From Deltaproteobacteria bacterium (GTDB taxonomy: Bacteria; Desulfobacterota_C; Deferrisomatia; Deferrisomatales; JACRMM01): a stretch of 6,083 bases of DNA. Position numbers and translations under genes: made by a program. Shown here one piece after another: positions 1 to 5,900 of this stretch. The stretch is taken from positions 1 to 6,083 of the forward strand of contig JACRCS010000547.1 in assembly GCA_016218905.1 (NCBI GenBank), written 5' to 3'. Every line of letters begins with the position of its first letter. Positions within the stretch are counted from its first letter, which is position 1. A model generated the notes under the pieces. It did no database searches. It had not been told where the DNA came from and saw nothing but the letters and a program-made list of their open reading frames with translations.

Positions 1-962
1 AAACGCTCGCGACGATCGAATCCTCGCAATATCGCACTGCGGTCGAACAAGCGCGTGCGAACGTCGCGCTCGCGCAGGCGAACGTCGAGAGCGCGCGTGC
101 GCGCGAGAAAGACGTACGACGGCAGGAGACTCGCGCGCGAGGTCTGCTCGCACAAGGCGGAATCGCCGAGGACGATTATCAAGCGACCGTGACCGCGCTC
201 GATGTCGCGCGCGCCGAGATTCGAACCGCCGAAGCCGCGGTGCAGAAGGCCGAGGCCGACCTCACGCGCGCGGAGATCGATCTGCGCAACACCACCATCC
301 GCTCGCCGATCGACGGCGTCGTCCTCTCGCGGAAGGTCGAGCCGGGCCAGACGGTGGCGGCGTCGTTCACGGCGCCGGTCCTCTTCACCCTGGCGGAGGA
401 CCTCGCCGAGATGGAGCTGCAGGTCGACGTGGACGAGGCCGACGTCGGGCAGGTGAAGGCCGGGCAGGCGGCGACGTTCACGGTGGACGCGTACGCGAGC
501 CGAAAGTACCCCGCGGAGATCACGCGTGTCGGCTACGGCTCGCAGACGAAGGACGGCGTCGTCTCGTACAAGACGATCCTGACCGTCGGGAACGACGACC
601 TGAGCCTACGGCCCGGGATGACGGCAACGGCCGAGATCACGACCGTGGAGCGGAAGAACGTCCTTCTCGTCCCGAACGCGGCGCTCCGTTTCGCGCCCGC
701 CGAGGCGGCCGAAACGCCGAAGAGCAGCGGCGGCATCGTCGGGAGCCTCATTCCGCGCCCGCCGGGCAGTGACGCGAAGAAGTCGAATGGGAACGGGAAC
801 GGGAAGGGTTCCGCGCAGAAGGTGTGGGTCCTCGAGGGCGGGAAGCTCGTGGCGGTCCCGGTCACCGCCGGCGCGAGTGACGGAAGCCTCACCGAGGCGA
901 CGGGGAGCGCGCTCAGGGAGGGGATGGCCGTCGTCACCGAGAGCGGCGGGGGGCCGTCGTGA
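1..962 (+). CDS. MacA/HlyD-family periplasmic adaptor of an efflux pump (5' partial)
   Basis: Periplasmic adaptor (membrane fusion protein) that would bridge an inner-membrane transporter and an outer-membrane channel. The frame is open from the left edge (first full codon at base 3), giving 319 visible residues ending at TGA 960-962, so the true start, membrane anchor and first half of the lipoyl domain are missing. An internal GTG at 189 falls inside the coiled coil and is not a credible start. Visible order: Ala/Glu/Arg-rich alpha-hairpin (residues about 1-95) with its turn near 46-60; second half of the biotinyl-lipoyl domain (RSPIDGVVLSRKVEPGQTV, about 100-118); beta-barrel (about 126-213, including VDEADVGQVKAGQ and LRPGMTATAEI); membrane-proximal domain starting at LLVPNAALRF (about 221-230). 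A Gly/Asn/Ser-rich stretch (about 236-274) interrupts the C-terminal part. The stop overlaps the start of the ATPase gene by 4 bases, and a MacB-type permease follows. MacA-like is the best family call. The exact substrate class is unknown. Confidence 0.93.
   Translation, partial: TLATIESSQYRTAVEQARANVALAQANVESARAREKDVRRQETRARGLLAQGGIAEDDYQATVTALDVARAEIRTAEAAVQKAEADLTRAEIDLRNTTIRSPIDGVVLSRKVEPGQTVAASFTAPVLFTLAEDLAEMELQVDVDEADVGQVKAGQAATFTVDAYASRKYPAEITRVGYGSQTKDGVVSYKTILTVGNDDLSLRPGMTATAEITTVERKNVLLVPNAALRFAPAEAAETPKSSGGIVGSLIPRPPGSDAKKSNGNGNGKGSAQKVWVLEGGKLVAVPVTAGASDGSLTEATGSALREGMAVVTESGGGPS
132..167 (+). other. Adaptor hairpin-tip motif (RxxxLxxxxxxS-like, with Ala at the last position)
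   Basis: At the turn between the two coiled-coil helices the adaptor reads RARGLLAQGGIA. This fits the spacing of the RxxxLxxxxxxS tip motif of TolC-docking adaptors such as AcrA and MacA: Arg44, Leu48, then position 55 of the visible chain. Position 55 is Ala instead of the usual Ser. The position at the hairpin turn is as expected. That the tip contacts a TolC-type channel is inferred from the family. Confidence 0.6.
789..806 (+). repeat. Short GGGAAC hexamer repeat inside the adaptor gene
   Basis: Two exact copies of GGGAAC (789-794, 795-800) and a third with one change (GGGAAG, 801-806) lie in frame. They encode the core of SNGNGNGKGS in the C-terminal part of the adaptor. The tract is hydrophilic and probably a flexible linker or surface loop. 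Its repeated unit suggests growth by replication slippage, which is an inference. Confidence 0.7.
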
Positions 963-1693
963 GCTCCGAACCCGCGCCCGCAACCGGAAGCGCCCGGAGC
1001 CCGCTGATCGAGCTCCGAGGCGTCACGAAGGTCTACGGTCAGGGGCCGGCGGCTCTCCTCGCGCTCAAGGGAATCGACCTGACGATCGAGGAGGGGGAGT
1101 TCGTGGCGGTCATGGGGCCGAGCGGGTCGGGCAAGTCGACGATGATGAACATCCTCGGCTGCCTCGACGCGCCGACGGACGGGGCGTACCTCTTCCGCGG
1201 CGTCCACGTCGAGAAGCTCGCGCGGCGCCAGCGCGCGCTCATCCGGCGCCACTACCTCGGCTTCGTCTTCCAGGGGTTCAACCTCCTCGCCCGCACCTCG
1301 GCGATCGAGTACGTCGAGCTTCCGCTCGTCTACCGGGGCGAGAAGGGTCCGGCCCGGCGGAAGGCCGCGCTCGCGGCGATCGCGTCCGTCGGACTGACCG
1401 GATGGGAGACGCACACTCCGGCCGAGCTCTCGGGCGGGCAGCAGCAGCGCGTCGCCATCGCGCGGGCCCTCGTCACCCGCCCCGCTCTCCTCCTGGCCGA
1501 CGAGCCGACGGGAAACCTCGACACGCAGCGGAGCCGCGAGATCATGGAGCTGCTCGTCGCTCTGAACGCCGAGAAGGGGATCACGGTCCTCGTGGTCACG
1601 CACGAGCTCGAGATGGCCCGGTACGCCCGGCGCGTCGTCCATTTCGTGGACGGCCTCGTCGACTCGGATACGAATAACGGAGGGACGCACTGA
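959..1693 (+). CDS. ABC transporter ATP-binding protein, MacB/LolD type
   Basis: Cytoplasmic nucleotide-binding subunit (244 aa) that hydrolyses ATP to drive the partner permease. All ABC motifs are present: Walker A GPSGSGKST (53-61), Q-loop Gln105 in FVFQGFNLL, signature LSGGQ (157-161), Walker B LLLADEP with Asp181 and Glu182, D-loop GNLD (185-188) and switch His215 in VVTHE. The GFVFQ.FNLL and ADEPTGNLD wording is typical of the MacB/LolD/FtsE group. Length is normal for a stand-alone ATPase. In E. coli MacB this domain is fused to the permease; here it is separate, as in YknY-like systems. The start is GTG at 959, which overlaps the adaptor stop (GTGA). No clear Shine-Dalgarno is visible, only a G-rich run at 944-953, so translational coupling is likely. 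About 15 residues precede the conserved LIELRGVTKVYG start of the domain. Alternative family names (LolD-like) would be automatic-annotation artefacts given the neighbours. Confidence 0.96.
   Translation: MSSEPAPATGSARSPLIELRGVTKVYGQGPAALLALKGIDLTIEEGEFVAVMGPSGSGKSTMMNILGCLDAPTDGAYLFRGVHVEKLARRQRALIRRHYLGFVFQGFNLLARTSAIEYVELPLVYRGEKGPARRKAALAAIASVGLTGWETHTPAELSGGQQQRVAIARALVTRPALLLADEPTGNLDTQRSREIMELLVALNAEKGITVLVVTHELEMARYARRVVHFVDGLVDSDTNNGGTH
1679..1684 (+). promoter_or_regulatory. Ribosome binding site for the permease gene
   Basis: GGAGGG lies within the last codons of the ATPase gene, eight bases before the ATG at 1693. A second in-frame ATG at 1699 would sit 14 bases away, so the first ATG is preferred. 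Confidence 0.7.
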
Positions 1694-2901
1694 TGCTCAT
1701 GAACAGCCTCCTCCTCGCGGTGCGCGCCATCCGGCGGAACGCGCTCCGCTCGTTCCTGACGATCCTCGGCGTCGTCATCGGCGTTTCGGCCGTCGTCGTC
1801 ATGGTGACGCTCGGCGACGGGGCGACGCAGTCGGTCAGGGATCAGATCTCGAGCCTCGGCAGCAATCTCCTGGTGGTGCGGCCCGGGCAACGTCTCGGGC
1901 CGGGGCGCGATTCCGCTGGGGCGCCGAGCTTCGCCGTCGCCGACGCGGAGGCGATCGGGAGCCAGGTCGGCTCGGTCGCGGCCGTGGCGCCGACGGCCGG
2001 CTCGAGCGTCACGGTCGTCTACCAAGCCGAGAACTGGTCGACGAACGTGACAGGCACAACGGGAGTCTGGTTCTCGGTCGGCAACTGGACCCTCGCCTCG
2101 GGGCGCGTCTTCAACGACGCCGAGGAACGCGCGGGCCGGGCGGTGTGCGTCATCGGCGAGACGGTGCGCAAGGAGCTCTTCGGGAAGGCGAACCCGGTGG
2201 GGAGCGAGGTCCGCGTGAAGCGCTTTGCCTGCGAGGTCATCGGCCTCCTGAAGGCGAAGGGGCAGGGAGCCTTCGGCATGGACTCGGACGACGTCGTCGT
2301 CATGCCTCTCAGAACGGTGCAGAGGCGGGTGCGGGGGAACGAAGACGTCACGACCCTGCTGGTGTCCGTGAAGGCGAGCGCGTCGCTCGCTACGGCCGCC
2401 GAGGCTATCAAGGCCCTGATGCGCGAGCGGCGGAGCATCGCCGGGAACGAGGATGACAACTTCAACGTCATCGACACGAAGCAGATCACCGAGACTCTCT
2501 CCGGGACGATCAAGGTGATGACGATGCTCCTCGGGGCCGTTGCGGCGATCAGCCTCCTCGTCGGCGGCATCGGGATCATGAACATCATGCTCGTCTCTGT
2601 GACGGAGCGGACCCGCGAGATCGGGATCCGCCTCGCGATCGGCGCGGTCGAGAACGAGGTTCTCCTCCAGTTCCTGATCGAGGCCGTCGTTCTCTCCTCG
2701 TTCGGAGGCCTGGTCGGGATCCTCGGCGCAAACGCCGTCTCCGTCGTCGCCGCGAAGCTGATCCAGGTACCGTTCCTTCCAAACCTCTGGATCAACCTCC
2801 TCTCGTTCGTCTTCTCGGCGCTCATCGGCGTCGTCTTCGGCTACTTCCCGGCGCGTCGCGCCGCGCTCCTCGACCCGATCGAGGCGCTGAGGTACGAGTA
2901 G
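1693..2901 (+). CDS. MacB/FtsX-family ABC transporter permease
   Basis: Inner-membrane permease of a MacAB-like exporter (402 aa), expected to dimerise, bind the upstream ATPase and dock the adaptor on its periplasmic side. Visible order: cytoplasmic N-terminal helix (about 1-19); TM1 (about 20-40, LTILGVVIGVSAVVVMV); MacB_PCD-type periplasmic core (about 41-270, opening with GDGATQSVRDQISSLGSNLL); TM2 (about 274-298, LLVGGIGIMNIML); cytoplasmic coupling segment VSVTERTREIGIRLAIGA (301-318); TM3 (about 326-355); TM4 (about 367-386); and the family-typical ending YFPARRAALLDPIEALRYE. This is the four-TM MacB plan without the fused N-terminal ATPase. Two cysteines in the periplasmic core (152 and 180) could pair, which is untested. 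The ATG shares its A with the TGA stop of the ATPase gene (TGATG), and an RBS lies 8 bases upstream. It is the last gene of the operon. The transported substrate cannot be read from the sequence. Confidence 0.96.
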   Translation: MLMNSLLLAVRAIRRNALRSFLTILGVVIGVSAVVVMVTLGDGATQSVRDQISSLGSNLLVVRPGQRLGPGRDSAGAPSFAVADAEAIGSQVGSVAAVAPTAGSSVTVVYQAENWSTNVTGTTGVWFSVGNWTLASGRVFNDAEERAGRAVCVIGETVRKELFGKANPVGSEVRVKRFACEVIGLLKAKGQGAFGMDSDDVVVMPLRTVQRRVRGNEDVTTLLVSVKASASLATAAEAIKALMRERRSIAGNEDDNFNVIDTKQITETLSGTIKVMTMLLGAVAAISLLVGGIGIMNIMLVSVTERTREIGIRLAIGAVENEVLLQFLIEAVVLSSFGGLVGILGANAVSVVAAKLIQVPFLPNLWINLLSFVFSALIGVVFGYFPARRAALLDPIEALRYE

Positions 2902-2902
2902 G

Positions 2903-2922
2903 GGGGTGCCCTTCGGCGCGCC
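2903..2922. terminator. Imperfect hairpin filling the gap between the convergent genes
   Basis: Bases 2903-2910 (GGGGTGCC) can pair with 2915-2922 (GGCGCGCC) around a CTTC loop. This gives eight positions with one T-G wobble (2907/2918) and one G-G mismatch (2905/2920). It occupies nearly the whole 20-bp gap between the permease stop and the hydrolase stop. No T-tract follows on either strand, so intrinsic termination is doubtful. The G-G mismatch becomes a C-C mismatch on the minus-strand transcript. GGCGCGCC (2915-2922) is also a perfect palindrome. Confidence 0.3.
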
Positions 2923-5900
2923 TACTCGTCTGGCTCGGCGATCCAGACCGGGTCGGGATCGAGCGGCACGGACAGCTTCCCGCTCGAGGTGGCGAGGACC
3001 TGATGGGATAGAGGAGTGCCGAGGTCGTCCGTGACGAGGCTCGTCACTTCAGCCCGCGGGGCGGCGAAGTCGATGACGGCCGTCTTCGCCTGATCGGTCC
3101 ACGCGACGAGCCCTTGCTTGCCGCTCCCGCGCGTCCGATAGAGGAAGACGTGGAGCGACGGGTCGCCGGTCTCGACCTCGCCGAGCGACTCGGCGACGGG
3201 AGCGTCCGTTCGGGCCGCGAGCATCCGGTAGGAGTGGAAGGCGGGCCTCGGCTTTCCCGCATCGGCAAGGGTCTCGCCGGGACCGTACCCGTCCGCCACG
3301 AGACCGAGCCGGTCGTAGTAGGAGCCGCACCCGCCGCCGAAGCAGCGCCACGCCGCAAGGTTGTTCCAGAGGATCCGCTTCACGCCGAGCGCCCGGTTCA
3401 CGACGTACCGGTAGAGGAGCGAGCGAGCCTGGTCCGCGCGGCTCTGGTCGGGCGTGACTTGCGTGCAGAGGCCGGTGCTCGTCTCGCAGCGAGGGAGAGC
3501 GGCCGGGCACGAGGCGTCGCTCGTGCAGCGGGGAACGCAGGTCTTGAAGGGGGTGCAGACCTGGTTCGTCGGACAGGTCGGCGAGCACTGCCCGGGTTGC
3601 TGTACGGGCGTTCCCACGTACGTGCCGTGCTCGCACGACCAGAGCTCGGTGTCGCCGGCGCCGACGCTCGAAAGCAGGCTCCTGTAGGCCGGCACCGCGT
3701 CCATCCGGCTGCTGGCGAGGCTCGCCGTTCCCCAGTGATGGAGATCGACCACGTCGAAGCGGACGCCGTCCGCCGCCAGGGTCGTGATCACTTCGGAGTG
3801 GAGGGGATCCATGCTGCTCCCGTCGGTCGAGGCGATGAGGGCGACCCGTGCCTCCGGGTCTGCCCGGTGGATCGCCGCCTCCGTTGCCTCGAACCAGCGG
3901 ACGTACTCGGCATTGCTCCGGCCTGTGTTCGTCCAGATGCCGGTCTCGTTCCCGACCTGCCAGTGCTTGATGACGATCCCGCCGGGGGCATCGTCGGTCC
4001 CGTCGCCGTCATAGCGTTCCACGGCGGCCTGGACGAACCGTGTGTAGGCAGGAAGGTCGTCCAGCGGATTGCGAAGGGTGGGCTGGCTGGGCATTCTCGT
4101 CGGCCCGCTTCCCTCGTGGAAGACGGCGAGGTACTGGACACCACCGGCTGCGGCTCCGGCGAAGACCTCTTCGCCGCCCCGGCTCGCGGTCCAGTCGAAG
4201 CCGCCGCCTGTGACGGGCTCGACGAGGTCCCAGACGAGCTGGAGGTTGCTGCGGCTCCAGGTGGCGCCCAGCTCCTTCATCCGGGCGCCCGCCCAGATCA
4301 GGTAGCCCGGGTAGTCGAGCCCCAGGCTCGTCCAGAACGGCTGGAATTCCGGCGCGAAAGCGGCGAAGACGCCGAACGCCTGGGGGAAGGGATCGGTCCC
4401 CACGGCGTCCATCCCGACGAACGCCCCGTCACCCGTCCGCTCGCCGGGGTGCGCACCATCGTTGACGACCGAGTAGGCGATGAAGGGGTTGTTCCCCGAC
4501 GTCCGGGTGATCCGCGCATACGCGTTAGAGGTGCCCGGGGCGTGGGTGGCGAGGACGCTCCCGAGCTGCGTGAAACCACGCGCCTCGAGAGTCGTCGCGT
4601 CTCCCTCGACGGTCCCGACCTTCGCGCCCGACTCGCCGTCGAAGAGCTCTACCCGCAGGCTGTCGGTGGCGTCGCCGAGCTCGCCCGTGTTGACGAGCGC
4701 AAGGTTCGTCCGACTCTCGGTGGTCTGCTGGAGGCCGTATACCCAGGCCTCGCTCACGGCCGCCTTCCCGAACGGCACAGCGCCGGAGAAGACACCGTAC
4801 CGGCTGCTGCCCCGCGTCGACGTCCGGGCCCCGAGAAAGAGGCCCGCGGCATCGCCCGAGGCGACGCTCGCAAAGAGAGTCCCGACGAAGTCCGGGCCCG
4901 ACGAACCGATCCCCGCCGTGCCCCGAGAGCGCAGGTACTCGACGAGGTCGGGAACGATCCTCTGCTCCGAGGGTCCGACGTCGAGGCTGAAGGTCGCCGA
5001 GCCGCCCGCGACGGCGCCCGCGACGTACGTGAACCGAAGACTCCGGGGCGTCGCCGAGAAGTTCGTGAGGATCAGCTCGCTCGCGTACGCGGCCGTCTCG
5101 ACGATGACGGGGACCGTCAACCGGGCCACCCCGGAGAGATCGGCCGATGTCGAGGGCGGCACGAAGGAGCCGTCGGAGGTGACCTGGTCGTTGATCACGC
5201 CGTACGCGTAGTAGGGAGCGCTCCCGGCGATTCGTTCGACACGCACCATTCCGTTCGCGACGCCAGCCGTCGCCAGGATCCCCGAATACTGCGTGAATCC
5301 TCCGGGCGAGAGCGTCACGTCGGGAAGCGCCTGGGCCATCGGTGCCGCCGGATCGCCCGAGATCACCGTCATCCGGAGCGTGATCGGCCCGCTCGCGTCC
5401 GAACCGGCGTTCAGGACCGCCACGTTCGAGCGGTCGCGTCCGTCCTGCCGAAGACCGCAGAGGTACGACGTTCCGGTGAGCGCCCTCGAGACCGGAATCG
5501 CGCGGTAGGCCACGCCGGCCCAGCCGCCGCCGGACGGAGACTTCGTCCGAACGGCGATCGACACGTCGTCTTCCGTCACGAGACCGGCGATGCCGACCCG
5601 AAGCGTCCCGCCGCGGTCCCCGGATTCAGGCGCGATGGCGCCGTTCAGCGCCCGGAGGTAGGCCAGCGCGTCGGGGACGGTCTTCTGGCGGCCCGCCCCG
5701 AGCGTGTCGGAGGCGAGGCCACCTCCGCCCCCGAACGAGGGCGTGTAGGAGAAGGTGATCGTCGCGTCGGCCGACCCCCGGTTCGTCAGTGTCATCTCGG
5801 AGACGTAGAGCGCGTCGCCGGCACCGTGGCTGGACAGGACGATCGGGACGACGAGGGACGATGCCCCCTCAGTGGAAGAGCCAAGCGCGTCGACGGTACC

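Noticed and set aside
189..191. GTG as the start of the adaptor gene.
   Set aside because: The frame is open to base 3, and the upstream codons encode the first helix and tip motif of the adaptor hairpin. The gene therefore starts before the window.
769..1677. A 302-codon plus-strand frame overlapping adaptor and ATPase.
   Set aside because: It is an Arg/Gly/Ala-rich out-of-frame translation of both genes. The ATPase motifs are in the other frame.
533..1690. A 385-codon minus-strand frame across the adaptor and ATPase genes.
   Set aside because: It is opposite strongly conserved ABC motifs, low in complexity (Arg/Asp/Glu/Pro-rich) and lacks any family signature. It is a shadow of the real genes.
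1699..1701. The second ATG of the permease as the start.
   Set aside because: The ATG at 1693 is eight bases from GGAGGG and overlaps the upstream stop, a better arrangement than the 14-base spacing of 1699.
1789..2303. The GTCGTCGTCATG string occurring twice in the permease gene.
   Set aside because: Both copies encode Val-Val-Val-Met runs in the same frame with the preferred GTC codon. No longer homology surrounds them.
2019..2825. A 268-codon minus-strand frame opposite the permease.
   Set aside because: It is Ser/Thr/Arg-rich without domains. The plus strand encodes a complete MacB-type permease through the same bases.
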